Positions 34,564 to 44,430 are shown, counted from the first letter of the stretch. The stretch is DNA of 64,000 nt from Paenibacillus flagellatus (GCF_003217775.1 NZ_QJVJ01000001.1:620001-684000); one strand, 5' to 3'. The notes: a model not told the origin generated them from the letters alone. A program made the numbers and translations.

Positions 34564-36153
34564 ATGACCAAAACACGTTGGGTATCGCTTGGAATGGCCG
34601 CCGTCCTGGCAGCCGGAACCGTCGCATGCTCCAAAGCCGAGGAGCCGAACAAAGAAACGCCGGGAAGCGGTACGGCCGCTCCTTCGGGTTCCGCCGATGC
34701 GAACAAGAAGTTCACGGTAACCGCCTTCAAGTATTTTTACGGCAACCCGCCTCCGGCCGACGGCAAAGGGCTGCAAATGATCAACGAAAAATTCAATATC
34801 GACTATAAGCCGAACATGGTCGTGCAGTCGGACTACCTGCAAAAGCTTAGCGCGATCATCGCTTCGGGAGACATTCCGGACATCATCGCCATGGAAGGGC
34901 CGGACTCCAATTTCTACAAGTGGGCCAAGCAAGGCGCCTTCCTGCCGCTCAACGATTTTATCCAGCAATACCCGTCGTTTAAGCTCGTCCCCGACAACGT
35001 GCTGAAGACCTTCTCCGTCGGCGGCAAAATCTATGCGTTTCCCGGCTATTATCCGCTCACTTATACGCTCACGCCGATGATTCGCCAAGATTGGCTGGAT
35101 AACCTCAACCTGAAGATGCCGACGAACTACGAGGAGCTGAAGCAGGTCGCGATCGCTTTCACGAAAAACGACCCCGATAAAAACGGCAAGCACGACACGT
35201 ACGGTCTCGCCATGAGCTTGAACATCAATCCGCAGTACGCGATGGGCGCATACTGGGACTTGGGCGCCTGGTATCACAAGGACGCGCAGGGCCAGCTCAT
35301 CCCGGGCTTCATCTCGGAGGCGCGCAAAAACCATATTCAATGGATGGCCGACTTGTTCAAGGAAGGCGCCATTTCGAAGGACTTCGCGCTGATGAACTGG
35401 GCGCAGGCGAACAAGGAGTTTTATTCCGGCAAAGCGGGTATTTTTATCGGCACCCCGCGCGGCATGAACCAGGATTATATGAAAGGGCTCGTGGACACGA
35501 ACCCGAACGCGAAGCTGGAAATGATCCCCGCCTTTCAAGCGCCGGACGGCTCCCAAGGATTCGGCTCCAGCAACGGCTATTACGGGATGATCATGCTGAG
35601 CGCGAAGCTGAAGGATCAGCCCGACAAAGTCAAGCGCATTCTCGAAATGATCGATTTCGGCCGCAAGTTTTACGCCGCGGATCAGCGCACGAAGGACAAC
35701 CCGGATTTCGACTGGATTAACGGTATACACGGGCAAGGCTACGTCCTCGAGGACGGTGTGGTCAAAAAGGAAAGCGCGGAAAAGGGGCTGGCTCCTTCCG
35801 TCTACTTGCCGGAGACGAACCCGTGGGCGCCGAGCGACGCGGCCAACGAATATTCGAAGACGTACAAGGTGCCGCTGCTGCAGGAAATCGCGGCCAAAGC
35901 GGAAAAGATGCATGCGGAGCAAAAGCATTACATGAATCCGGGCGCCTCGGTCTTTTCGGAAACGAGAGCTTCCAAAGGCTCCGAGCTGGACAAAAAGCTG
36001 TACGAGGAGCAAACGAGAATGATTGTCGGAGACAAGCCGGTCAGCGATTGGGACAAAATGGTGAAGGAGTATATGGATAACGGCGGCGCTCAAATCATCA
36101 AGGAAGTCAACGACGCGATGAAAGCCGAGAACGTGAAAGGCGAGTGGAAATAA
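34564..36153 (+). CDS. Sugar ABC importer B: solute-binding lipoprotein
   Basis: The ATG at 34564 is preceded by GAAAGGGG. The 529-residue product has a lipobox (AAGTVACSK, Cys near residue 22), a short flexible linker, and a large type-1 binding domain (IIASGDIPDIIAMEGPDSNF, FPGYYPLTYTLTPMIRQDWL, DPDKNGKHDTYGLAMSLNIN). It is the third gene of importer B. A structured repeat element begins eight bases past the stop codon. Confidence 0.93.
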   Translation: MTKTRWVSLGMAAVLAAGTVACSKAEEPNKETPGSGTAAPSGSADANKKFTVTAFKYFYGNPPPADGKGLQMINEKFNIDYKPNMVVQSDYLQKLSAIIASGDIPDIIAMEGPDSNFYKWAKQGAFLPLNDFIQQYPSFKLVPDNVLKTFSVGGKIYAFPGYYPLTYTLTPMIRQDWLDNLNLKMPTNYEELKQVAIAFTKNDPDKNGKHDTYGLAMSLNINPQYAMGAYWDLGAWYHKDAQGQLIPGFISEARKNHIQWMADLFKEGAISKDFALMNWAQANKEFYSGKAGIFIGTPRGMNQDYMKGLVDTNPNAKLEMIPAFQAPDGSQGFGSSNGYYGMIMLSAKLKDQPDKVKRILEMIDFGRKFYAADQRTKDNPDFDWINGIHGQGYVLEDGVVKKESAEKGLAPSVYLPETNPWAPSDAANEYSKTYKVPLLQEIAAKAEKMHAEQKHYMNPGASVFSETRASKGSELDKKLYEEQTRMIVGDKPVSDWDKMVKEYMDNGGAQIIKEVNDAMKAENVKGEWK

Positions 36154-36160
36154 TCCGCTT

Positions 36161-36309
36161 CCGGCGCGAGCCGGGAAGAGAGGGTTGAATCGCCGAGAGG
36201 GGCGAGGGAACGCGCACGGAGTTTACGCGCTTCCCTCGCCCCTCGTCTTCCACCGCTTCCTCTCTTCCCCCGGCTCGCTTCTTTACACCGTCGCCGTCCG
36301 CGCGAATCC
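36161..36309. repeat. Nested inverted-repeat element, copy 1
   Basis: Outer arms GCGAGCCGGGAAGAGAGG (36166-36183) and CCTCTCTTCCCCCGGCTCGC (36259-36278) enclose inner arms CGAGAGGGGCGAGGGAA (36194-36210) and TTCCCTCGCCCCTCG (36231-36245). The same parts occur in the same order at 48915-49126. It lies between the convergent ends of importer B and an AraC gene and could act as a terminator. Its repetition suggests a mobile or structured-RNA family. Confidence 0.7.
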
Positions 36310-36310
36310 C

Positions 36311-38512
36311 CTACTCCAATCGCTTCCGGTACTCGCTCGGCGTAAGCCCCGTGTACTTCTTGAACATCCGGTTGAACGACGTGATGTTCTGGTAGCCGAC
36401 CGCCTTGGCGGCGTCGTGGATTTTGATCCGTTCGTCGGCGAGCAGGCTCGTCGCTTTGGCGATCCGGGTTTCGTTGATGTAGTCCACGATGTTTTTGCCC
36501 GTCTTCCCTTTGAAGTAAGAGGACAAGTACCCGCTGCTCATCTTCAGCTTGTCGGCCAAGACGTCCAAATAAATGTCCTCGGACAAATGCTCGTGAATGT
36601 AATCGATGACGAACGACGTCACCGGATGCTTCTCCTCCTTCTTCTCCTTGACCGCTTCCGCCGTCCGCTTCACCCAGTCGAGCAGCAGAACCTCCAGCTC
36701 GGCCATCGTGGCGCATTGATGGACGCTGTCCTCCGCCTTGTCCAGGATCGCCTCCAAGGCGTCCGGGTCCAGCGGATACGGGGTCGTCGCGTTCCGGATT
36801 TTGCCCGGCACCGATTCGGCAAACCGCAGCATGACGGCGGCCGTCGGCTCCTTGGCGCGCCACTTCGCGAACAGGCGATCCATCAGGGCGACAAGCTGCG
36901 GCACGTTCCCCTCCTTCAAATTCACCTCGAATTCCTTCTCCTGGTCCGGCGAAAAGCCGATCGCCGGCTGCTTCTCGGCACGTTTTCGAATCATTTGCGT
37001 CTCGTCGACGAGCAGCCGCTCTCCGATCAGCTCCTGCGCTTCCTCGTACGCGGCGGTAAGCTGGGCCGATTCCGAATAGACCGAGGTGACCGCGATCGTC
37101 ACGATGCCGTATTGGCGATCATGATCGAACGCTTCCTTCATTTGCTCGAGCAAGCCGATCAAGTCCGTCGGGGAGCCCGTAAAGACGAGGCTCAAAATTT
37201 GGTCGCGCTCGATTTGAAACGTCAGCGAATCCGGATAAACCGGCTTGAGCTTCCGGTCGATATACGTTTTCGCATAATAAACCCACTGCTCCATCGAGGG
37301 AGGCAAGCCGACGCCGCCTCGGGCGGGATGAATGTGGAACAACAAAAACACGAACGGCTTATCGGCGAAATCGAGAGTCGTGGCATCGCTTTCATGATTG
37401 TGTATCGCCTTCAAACGATTCATGAACGACAGCTGCTTCCGGATCAGCTGCGTGCCGCGAATTTCGTCGCTAATGATCGCGAACTCCTTGATCTTCGACC
37501 GGTACGGGAAGGGGTCGTTCATCCGGCGAATCGACTCGATCACTTTTTTTAACGGATTGTTGATGCGCGCGGCGAACAAAATCGCGATGACGATGCTGAG
37601 CGCTATAGCCGCCGCCGTCGTGGCGATGAGGGTGATGTTCAGCCGGGTTTGGCTCGCGATCCGTTCGACGGGAATGCGGGAGACGTACTTGTAGCCCGTT
37701 CCTTCGCCGGTCGTGTAAAAATAATATTTTCCGTTCTCGATGAACTCGCCGCCCCCTGCCGGGAAATCGCCCCGGTCTTTGGCCGGCTCCTGTCCGGAGC
37801 TCTTGAACAGCGTACGCCCGGCTTCGTCGTAGACGACGAAGTCTTGATGGACGCCTTGCCGGAACGCCTCGTACATCTTGAGGGCGTCGAGGAAAACGAT
37901 CATGTAAAAATCTTGAATGTCCGGATTTTTGATCACGATCGGAATCATCTCGCCCAACGGCTGAGGCTTGCCGCGGAAAATCGCGCTGGTGATGACGGCG
38001 GCGGGAAAGACGCGGTACGAGTACGGTTCGTCGAACTGCTCGTTCCAGAAGTCAAGCGTGTATACCCCGCTTTTGTAAAAGACGTTGAACATCGCCTCGG
38101 CGTCCGTGCTCGTTCCCTTCTCGATCACCAGTCCGTTCCGCTTCGAATACAGCACGATGTTGTCGATGAACAAATACGGGTTGGACACCCATGTCGCGAT
38201 TTCCCGCACGACGTCGGGAAAATTGGCGTAGTGCGGGGACGTCCGCAGCCGCTGCACTTCTTCGCTGAAATAATACAAATACATTTGCTTTTTGATCAGG
38301 TCGAGATGCTTCTCGTAGCTGGCTCTCGTATTGTCGAGCATCAGCGTGTTGTATTTCACGATCTCTTGCCGGACGCTGCGCTTGGAAACCGACATGGAGT
38401 ACATCGTCAAAGAAGCCAGCAGAAGAATGATGATGAGAAATCCCGCAACGAGCCGTGCAAACAGCGAATTCGACTGGTTTCGGATGAAAAGGATCGGTTG
38501 AATATATTTCAT
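36311..38512 (-). CDS. Membrane-bound AraC-family regulator (paralogue of the one at 44738-46978)
   Basis: The 733-residue protein has a first membrane helix at about residues 19-40 (LVAGFLIIILLLASLTMYSM), an extracellular sensor, and a second helix (LIATTAAAIALSIVIAILFA). A long cytoplasmic linker follows, with AraC motifs LDVLADKLKMSSGYLSSYFK and IHDAAKAVGYQNITSFNRMF. The N-terminus (IVKYNTLMLDNTRASYEKHL) and C-terminus are close to the regulator at 44738-46978, so the pair probably arose by duplication. It is convergent with importer B but may belong to importer C, whose genes end upstream of it. Confidence 0.93.
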   Translation of the reverse strand: MKYIQPILFIRNQSNSLFARLVAGFLIIILLLASLTMYSMSVSKRSVRQEIVKYNTLMLDNTRASYEKHLDLIKKQMYLYYFSEEVQRLRTSPHYANFPDVVREIATWVSNPYLFIDNIVLYSKRNGLVIEKGTSTDAEAMFNVFYKSGVYTLDFWNEQFDEPYSYRVFPAAVITSAIFRGKPQPLGEMIPIVIKNPDIQDFYMIVFLDALKMYEAFRQGVHQDFVVYDEAGRTLFKSSGQEPAKDRGDFPAGGGEFIENGKYYFYTTGEGTGYKYVSRIPVERIASQTRLNITLIATTAAAIALSIVIAILFAARINNPLKKVIESIRRMNDPFPYRSKIKEFAIISDEIRGTQLIRKQLSFMNRLKAIHNHESDATTLDFADKPFVFLLFHIHPARGGVGLPPSMEQWVYYAKTYIDRKLKPVYPDSLTFQIERDQILSLVFTGSPTDLIGLLEQMKEAFDHDRQYGIVTIAVTSVYSESAQLTAAYEEAQELIGERLLVDETQMIRKRAEKQPAIGFSPDQEKEFEVNLKEGNVPQLVALMDRLFAKWRAKEPTAAVMLRFAESVPGKIRNATTPYPLDPDALEAILDKAEDSVHQCATMAELEVLLLDWVKRTAEAVKEKKEEKHPVTSFVIDYIHEHLSEDIYLDVLADKLKMSSGYLSSYFKGKTGKNIVDYINETRIAKATSLLADERIKIHDAAKAVGYQNITSFNRMFKKYTGLTPSEYRKRLE

Positions 38513-38627
38513 ACAACCCCCACTTTACTGAATCGCGAATCAGCATCGCCTCGACACGCGGCCGACCGTATTCCCATCTTAACAAACGGGTAAGGCGGCG
38601 TAAATCGGCGCCGGGCCGGCGCCATTA

Positions 38628-38664
38628 GAAAAGGACAGGCCGCCCGTTCCGATCGCCCTGTCCC
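38628..38664 (-). terminator. Terminator after the hydroxyacid dehydrogenase gene
   Basis: On the minus strand GGACAGG pairs with CCTGTCC, followed by TTTTC. A second GC palindrome, GGCGCCGG-G-CCGGCGCC, follows at 38607-38623. Confidence 0.7.
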
Positions 38665-38692
38665 TTCCTCGCGCTCCGCCGATTCCTTCCGT

Positions 38693-39694
38693 CTACCTGG
38701 GCGTCAGCCTGCGGTAATGGTCCGGCGTCACGCGGCCCAGCAATTCTTCTCCCTTCGCGAAGCGATGCAGCTCGTCGACGATGAAGTCGCACAGCCGGCG
38801 CTTCAGCAGGCCGTGAAACCCGCCGATATGCGGTACGCAGAGCGCGTTCGGCAGCGACAGCAGCTCGTGGTCCGGCGGCAGCGGCTCGCGGTCGAATACG
38901 TCGAGCGTCGCGTAGATCCGGCCTTTGCGCAGCTCCTCCGTCAACGCCCGCTCCTGCACGATCGCGCCGCGCGCCGTATTGACGAGGAGCGCGCCGTCGC
39001 GCAGCCGCGACAGCTGCTCCGCGCCGATCATCCCCTCCGTACGCGGCGTCCACGAGCTGTGGATCGAGACGATATCGCTCCGCTCGAACAGCTCGTTCAG
39101 CCCGCACAGCTCGACGCCCTGCTCCGCCGCTTCATCGGGCGGACAGTAGCCCGAATATAGCAGGATGCGGACGCCGAACGGCTTCAGCATCTTGATGACG
39201 TGCTTCGAAATTTCGCCGTAGCCGACCAAGCCGACGACCCGGCCCGTCAAGCCAAGCACCGTGTCGCGGAAAGGAACGCTCCATTCCCCGCGCTTGAGCC
39301 GGGCGGCGTTCCCCGCCAAGTCCCATGCACCCGCCAGCATGAGCGATACGGTGCACTCGGCGGTCGAGAGCGCCAGCACGCCGTTCGCCGACGTGACGGC
39401 GATCGGTGTGGCGAATACGTCCTCCCGGACGATCGACGCGACGCTGCCGGCTCCGTGGCCGATGACCTTCAACCGTTCCGCCCGCGCAAGCGCCTCGGGG
39501 GTAAAAAGCGGCGATCCCCACGAGGTGATGCAGGCGTCGTATTCGCCGATTCGCTCGGCCAAATCGTCGCTCGTGAACGGCTCTCCCGCGGTGACGAAGT
39601 CGACCTCGGAGAACGTCGCCAGCTTGATCGTCACGGATTCCGGCCACAGCAGCTCGCGCAATCCGGGATCGGCGATCGCAACCAATGTTTTCAT
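38693..39694 (-). CDS. D-isomer-specific 2-hydroxyacid dehydrogenase
   Basis: The ATG at 39694 follows GAGGAGG. The 333-residue product shows the NAD-binding motif VVGLVGYGEISKHVIKML, the LVNTARGAIVQERAL segment and the catalytic-histidine region CVPHIGGFHGLLKRR. Such enzymes reduce 2-keto acids or oxidise 2-hydroxy acids. It is the last gene of a minus-strand run that starts with importer C, and it may process an acidic sugar breakdown product. That role is inferred from position. Confidence 0.9.
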   Translation of the reverse strand: MKTLVAIADPGLRELLWPESVTIKLATFSEVDFVTAGEPFTSDDLAERIGEYDACITSWGSPLFTPEALARAERLKVIGHGAGSVASIVREDVFATPIAVTSANGVLALSTAECTVSLMLAGAWDLAGNAARLKRGEWSVPFRDTVLGLTGRVVGLVGYGEISKHVIKMLKPFGVRILLYSGYCPPDEAAEQGVELCGLNELFERSDIVSIHSSWTPRTEGMIGAEQLSRLRDGALLVNTARGAIVQERALTEELRKGRIYATLDVFDREPLPPDHELLSLPNALCVPHIGGFHGLLKRRLCDFIVDELHRFAKGEELLGRVTPDHYRRLTPR

Positions 39695-39757
39695 GATGCG
39701 GGCCTCCTCTCTTTTCCGAAATGATATTTCCGCTCCGGCAGTCCCGCGCAAGAGCCT

Positions 39758-40651
39758 TTATGCGCTCGCGGTCGGTTCCGCGCGCGTCTTTTTGACCGAC
39801 GCCGTTACGGTTGCCAGAACGAGCAGACAGCCGCTTACGATCATGCCGACCGTCGGAACGTTGCCGAGCACGATGTAATCGAAGACGGCCGTTATAAAAG
39901 GCTCCAGACAAAACACGATCGAGACGACGACCGGCGACAGCTTCCGCTGGCCGAACGACTGCAGCAGATTGGAGACGATGGAGACGATGACGATCATATA
40001 CGCGATCCCCGCCATCGTAGAGACGTCCGCCGGCACCGCATGAACGGCCAGCCAGCCGGAATGGAATATGCCGTAATACGCAACGACCAAGGCGAAGTAA
40101 AACGCCGTTCCCGCCACGGTCAAAAAAGAAACTTGGACGACCGATACCCGCTCCCGCTGCAGCAGCTGGTTCATGATCACGATCGTGTACGCATAGCCGA
40201 TCATGCCGATCAGCGCCAAGCCGTCTCCCAGCTGAAGCGTCAGCTTGTAAGGCTCGATCAAAAACGTGATCGCGCCCAGCGAGATGCCGATCGCCACCTT
40301 CTCTCGCAGATGAATGGGCGTTCGGTAGTGGATATACTGCAGCAGCGGCACGACGCCGATGATCAGGCTGTTGATGACGACGATTCGGGTCGGCGTCGTA
40401 TACTGAACGGCATAGATCGAGAAGAAGCTTAATATGAAGTTGGCCAGCCCGAGCCGAAACAGGCCGACGGACCACAGCCGCCATTTCATGCCCCGGACGG
40501 ATTTGTAAAAAACGACGGCGTAGATCGCGGTCACGAGCGCATAGCGCCAAAATTGAAACAGATCTTTCGGATACGCGGCGGTCGAATCCTTCATCACGAT
40601 ATAAGAAAAGCCCCAGATGACCACCGTTACAAGCAAACATAGATGCGCCAT
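39758..40651 (-). CDS. EamA/DMT-family transporter
   Basis: The 297-residue protein has ten predicted membrane helices in two homologous halves, typical of drug/metabolite transporters. The first helix is LCLLVTVVIWGFSYIVMKDS, and the second repeat contains SPVVVSIVFCLEPFITAVFD. It lies 63 bases upstream of the dehydrogenase gene, so the two are probably co-transcribed. Substrate unknown; export of a metabolite linked to the dehydrogenase is possible. Confidence 0.9.
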   Translation of the reverse strand: MAHLCLLVTVVIWGFSYIVMKDSTAAYPKDLFQFWRYALVTAIYAVVFYKSVRGMKWRLWSVGLFRLGLANFILSFFSIYAVQYTTPTRIVVINSLIIGVVPLLQYIHYRTPIHLREKVAIGISLGAITFLIEPYKLTLQLGDGLALIGMIGYAYTIVIMNQLLQRERVSVVQVSFLTVAGTAFYFALVVAYYGIFHSGWLAVHAVPADVSTMAGIAYMIVIVSIVSNLLQSFGQRKLSPVVVSIVFCLEPFITAVFDYIVLGNVPTVGMIVSGCLLVLATVTASVKKTRAEPTASA

Positions 40652-40933
40652 GGCACGCCTCGATTCACACCGTATTGCCCCCCGTTGTTCCGTAAATCCG
40701 AACCGGACCCGTCAAGCCGCAGGAACGCAGCATGAAGTCCGGCATATACGACAAGCCCGACGGTGAAACGAACACCGGTCCAGCCAGTCGGGCTCGGCCT
40801 CGCCTCGCGAAGCGGACCGAGCAGGTTGCGGGGGCTGCCGACTACTTCGATCCCGATCCGGTCGAATCCTTCCTCGAGGCTGCCGATAAATCGTCCGGAC
40901 CGGGGCTCGCCGCGGGATGGCGTGCTCGTGCTT
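40652..40933. other. 282-bp gap with no recognised gene
   Basis: The stretch between the importer C permease stop and the EamA start holds no clear promoter or terminator. A minus-strand frame reads FIGSLEEGFDRIGIEVVGSP without a start codon or recognised family. It may be a coding remnant or chance. Confidence 0.4.
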
Positions 40934-41800
40934 TCACCCTTTCACCGATCCGATCATGACGCCTTTGACGAAATGCTTCTGGATGAACGGATAAACGAGC
41001 AAAATCGGCAGCGTCCCGACGAGAATGACGGCATACTTCAACGACTCCAGCACGATCGGCTTGTCGCCCATCACGGTCGTCACGGTCGTGTCCGTAAGCT
41101 GGCCGATCAGGACGATGTTGCGGATCGTCACCTGAAGCGGATACAGGCTCGCATCCCGCAAATAGATCAGCGCGGAGAAGAAGTTGCCCCAGATGGCCAC
41201 GGCATAAAACAACCCGATCGTCAGCATGACGGGCTTCGACAGCGGAAGCACGACCCGGAGCAAAATGCCGAGGTCCGACAACCCGTCGATTTTGCCGGCC
41301 TCCTCGAGCTCCCGCGGAATGCCTTGGAAAAACGTCCGCATGACGATCAAATAATACGAGGAGACGAGGCCCGGCAGCACCATCGCCCAGATCGTATCCA
41401 GCAGGCCGTAGCTGCGGACGACGAGGTACGTCGGGATCATGCCTCCGGAGAACAGCATCGTGAACACGATCAGCAGCATGAACGTTTTGCCGAACACGAG
41501 GTTCCGTCTGGACAGCGGATACGCTCCCATCGTCGTGAACAGCAGCGAAAGCGACGTCCCCAGGACGACGTAGAGGATCGTGTTTTTATACCCGATCAAG
41601 ATGCGCTCGTCCTTCAAAACGGACGCATAGGCGTCGAAGTGGATGCCCTTCGGCCAGATGGAGATCCGGTTGCCGGTTACGTATTCCGGGGAGCTCACGG
41701 ATACGGCCGCCATATGGAGGAACGGGAACAGCATGACGCACACGACGACGGCCATCAGCACGACGTTGACGATATCGAACAGATTCCATTTCGCTCTCAT
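40934..41800 (-). CDS. Sugar ABC importer C: permease (YtcP/LplC type)
   Basis: The ATG at 41800 follows GAGGAGGG. The 288-residue product has six helices, the EAA loop RELEEAGKIDGLSDLGILLR and the C-terminal FIQKHFVKGVMIGSVKG. It follows the LplB-type permease by 13 bases, so translation is probably coupled. It is more divergent from the importer A and B permeases than those are from each other. Confidence 0.93.
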   Translation of the reverse strand: MRAKWNLFDIVNVVLMAVVVCVMLFPFLHMAAVSVSSPEYVTGNRISIWPKGIHFDAYASVLKDERILIGYKNTILYVVLGTSLSLLFTTMGAYPLSRRNLVFGKTFMLLIVFTMLFSGGMIPTYLVVRSYGLLDTIWAMVLPGLVSSYYLIVMRTFFQGIPRELEEAGKIDGLSDLGILLRVVLPLSKPVMLTIGLFYAVAIWGNFFSALIYLRDASLYPLQVTIRNIVLIGQLTDTTVTTVMGDKPIVLESLKYAVILVGTLPILLVYPFIQKHFVKGVMIGSVKG

Positions 41801-41813
41801 AGACTGCCCTCCT

Positions 41814-42722
41814 CTACCACAAGCTCGTCTCCCCTAGCCGGCGGCTGATCTGATTGCTCGCGTAGACGAGCAGGAAGCCGATGACCCCCATGAACAAGTC
41901 GATCGCCGTCGCATAGCTGAATCCCCCCTGCAAAATGCCGACCCGGTATACATATGTGGAGATGACGTCCGACGTATCGTACGTGGCCGGATTGGACAGC
42001 AGGAACACCTTCTCGAAGCCGATTTCGAGAATATTGCCGATTTCCAATATGAACATGATTACGATCGTCGTCGCGATGCCGGGCAGCGTGACGTGCCGCG
42101 TCTGCTTCCACCGGCCGGCGCCGTCCATCTTCGCCGCCTCGTATAGCTGCGGATCGACGGTCGTCATGGCGGCCAAATAAATGATGGAGCCCCAACCCAC
42201 ATGCTGCCATACTTCCGAGCCGACGTAGACGGTGCGGAACCATTCCGCCTCCTGCAAAAAATTGACGGCCGGAAACCCGAGCGCTTGGATCGCATGGTTG
42301 ATCCATCCTCTGCTCGGCGACAGCAGCATGACGATCATGCTCGAGACGACGACGGTGGACAAGAAGTGCGGAAGATAGCTGATCGTCTGTACGAACCGCT
42401 TGTATAGCGAGCTCCGCAGCTCGTTCAGCAGAAGCGCCAGCACGATCGGCGCGGGAAAGCCGAACAGCAGCTTGTATCCCCCGAGCAGCACCGTATTTTT
42501 GATAATGACGAGCGCATCGCGGTTTTGGAAAAACAGGGTGTAATATTTCAGTCCGACCCACGCGCTTTCGCCGATTCCTTTGAACAGATTGTAGTCCTTG
42601 AACGAGATGACGATCCCGAACATCGGCACGTACCGGAACAGGACGTAATAGACGAGCACGGGCGCCAGCAGCAGGACGAACGTCCGGTCTCGCTTCAATT
42701 GGCTTAAGATGGATGTCTTCAA
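41814..42722 (-). CDS. Sugar ABC importer C: permease (LplB type)
   Basis: A TTG at 42722 follows AAGGAGAA. The 302-residue product has six helices with FVLLLAPVLVYYVLFRYVPM as the first, and the EAA loop QLYEAAKMDGAGRWKQTRHV. It sits 88 bases after the binding-protein gene, with a hairpin in between. Two paralogous binding proteins in this locus could feed this permease pair. Confidence 0.93.
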   Translation of the reverse strand: MKTSILSQLKRDRTFVLLLAPVLVYYVLFRYVPMFGIVISFKDYNLFKGIGESAWVGLKYYTLFFQNRDALVIIKNTVLLGGYKLLFGFPAPIVLALLLNELRSSLYKRFVQTISYLPHFLSTVVVSSMIVMLLSPSRGWINHAIQALGFPAVNFLQEAEWFRTVYVGSEVWQHVGWGSIIYLAAMTTVDPQLYEAAKMDGAGRWKQTRHVTLPGIATTIVIMFILEIGNILEIGFEKVFLLSNPATYDTSDVISTYVYRVGILQGGFSYATAIDLFMGVIGFLLVYASNQISRRLGETSLW

Positions 42723-42756
42723 TACCGGTTCTCCTTCCGGAAGCGACAGGGCCGAG

Positions 42757-42778
42757 CGGACCGTCCGCGTACGGTCCG
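42757..42778 (-). other. Intercistronic hairpin after the importer C binding-protein gene
   Basis: CGGACCGT and ACGGTCCG form an 8-bp stem with a 6-base loop and no T-run. Such hairpins commonly protect the 3' end of binding-protein mRNA and raise its level over the permeases. Confidence 0.55.
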
Positions 42779-42810
42779 TCCGGCCTCTCGCCGTCGTAGC
42801 GCTGGCGCTC

Positions 42811-44343
42811 CTACTTCTTGATGTTCCGCTTCAGCCGATCCAGCCCGATCTGGTACGCGTCGATCAGCTTCTGCGAGCCGAGCCTGTTCAGTTCGGCGAG
42901 GAAGGCGTCCCACTGCGACATGGGGGTCTCGCCCATTATGAACTTGGCGACGGAGCTCTCGTAATATTTATTCACTTGCTCCTCCGTCATCGCGATCGCG
43001 CTCTTTTCTTCATTCGTCAGAGGCGGCAGCGCGTTGATGACGGGGAAGTGATACTTCGCCGCTTCCGTGAACGAATACCGTTCGTTGTCGTTGCTGAGCG
43101 ACATCGACGCTTCGAAGTCGGCCCATCCGTAGGCGCCGGCCGTCAAGATGCCCATTTCCTTGCGCAGGTCGTTCGGCTCTTTGAACTGCGGCAAAAATTT
43201 CCGTATGCCGTTCTCGATCGTGTACGTTTCGCCTTCTTTCCCCCAGCTCAGAAGGTCTCTCCCTTCCTTCGAGTAGATGAAGTCGAGATAGCGAAGCGCG
43301 GCGTCCAAATTTTTCGTCTTCGAGGAGACGGCGAAGCCGAATTCCTCGTAATCCGCCTTCGCGATATACGCCTTGTCGCCGTAGCCGAGCGGAGGCGGCA
43401 TAAATTTCAGGTGCGCGCCGTTCTGAAGCTGCGAGTTCATAATTTCGATCTGCCCGATGAACTGGATCGTCATGAACGACTTGCCCGTCGCGATGAACTG
43501 CGTCCACGCTTTGTAGTCCATCGAGAGCCAATCCGGCGGAATCAAGCCTTCCTTATACAATTTGTTCAGGTACTCGATCAATTTTTTGAACCCCGGATCG
43601 GTGACGCCGTGCTTGATCTTGCCGGTCGCCTTGTCCTCGAAGAAGCCGGGATAAACGCCGAACGCCGGGCCGAAGCTTCTGAGCGTGCCTACGCCGTGGC
43701 GGAAGACGAACGGATAGCTGTCGGGATACAGCTGCTTCAGCTTCTTCGCCGTTTCGTACACCTCGTCCCACGTCTTCGGCTCTTGGAGCGAATGCTTCTT
43801 GAAAATATCGTCGCGGTAAAACCAGACGACCTGATTGCCCGACCCCGCCCCGTCGTTCAGCACATGGTACATTTCTCCTCCGGGCGACGTCATCCGTTGG
43901 GCGACTTCGGGCTTCGCGGCCAGAAACGCTTTCAGGTTGGGCATTTTGTCCAAATGCTTGGACAGATCGAGGAAAGCGCCTTGCGGCCCGTACTTCTGGG
44001 CGTCCGCCGGGAACACGGAGAACAGGTCGGGCATATCGCCCGACGAGATCGCCAGCGCCATCGATTCCGGACCCGTTTGCGTCTCCTGCTGGATCGTAAT
44101 GTTCGTTTGTTCTTTGATCCATTTCCAGACGGCCCAATCTTTCTTGACCGGCCATGCCGGCGAATTCTCGGTCAAGATGCGCAAGGTCGCCGCCGGCGCC
44201 TTCGATTCGCCCGTCGACGAGCCCGGATTCGGCGTATTCGTCGAACCGGCCGTATCGCCCCCTTTGCCCGCACATCCCGCGACAAGCGCGGCGATCAGCG
44301 TGAAGATCAATACCCCGTGACCCGCTTTGCTTTTTCGTCTCAA
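42811..44343 (-). CDS. Sugar ABC importer C: solute-binding lipoprotein C1
   Basis: A TTG at 44343 follows AGGGATGG, an arrangement also seen at the C2 paralogue. The 510-residue product has a lipobox (ALVAGCAG, Cys near residue 24) and a large binding domain. It contains AISSGDMPDLFSVFPADAQK, GNQVVWFYRDDIFKKHSLQE and KFIMGETPMSQWDAFLAELN. It is the first gene of the importer C run and is divergent from an AraC regulator. It is closely similar along its length to C2 at 47120-48658. Confidence 0.93.
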   Translation of the reverse strand: MRRKSKAGHGVLIFTLIAALVAGCAGKGGDTAGSTNTPNPGSSTGESKAPAATLRILTENSPAWPVKKDWAVWKWIKEQTNITIQQETQTGPESMALAISSGDMPDLFSVFPADAQKYGPQGAFLDLSKHLDKMPNLKAFLAAKPEVAQRMTSPGGEMYHVLNDGAGSGNQVVWFYRDDIFKKHSLQEPKTWDEVYETAKKLKQLYPDSYPFVFRHGVGTLRSFGPAFGVYPGFFEDKATGKIKHGVTDPGFKKLIEYLNKLYKEGLIPPDWLSMDYKAWTQFIATGKSFMTIQFIGQIEIMNSQLQNGAHLKFMPPPLGYGDKAYIAKADYEEFGFAVSSKTKNLDAALRYLDFIYSKEGRDLLSWGKEGETYTIENGIRKFLPQFKEPNDLRKEMGILTAGAYGWADFEASMSLSNDNERYSFTEAAKYHFPVINALPPLTNEEKSAIAMTEEQVNKYYESSVAKFIMGETPMSQWDAFLAELNRLGSQKLIDAYQIGLDRLKRNIKK

Positions 44344-44430
44344 GCTGCATGCACCATCCCTTATTTTTGACTGTCGATCGGGAACCTGCTCTTACGCCGT
44401 AATCGCTTTCAGCTGCGGGCTCCCTTCCGT

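Noticed and set aside
38607-38623. GC palindrome as a separate regulatory operator
   Set aside because: It lies directly after a terminator between convergent gene ends with no promoter nearby, so a secondary termination hairpin is simpler.
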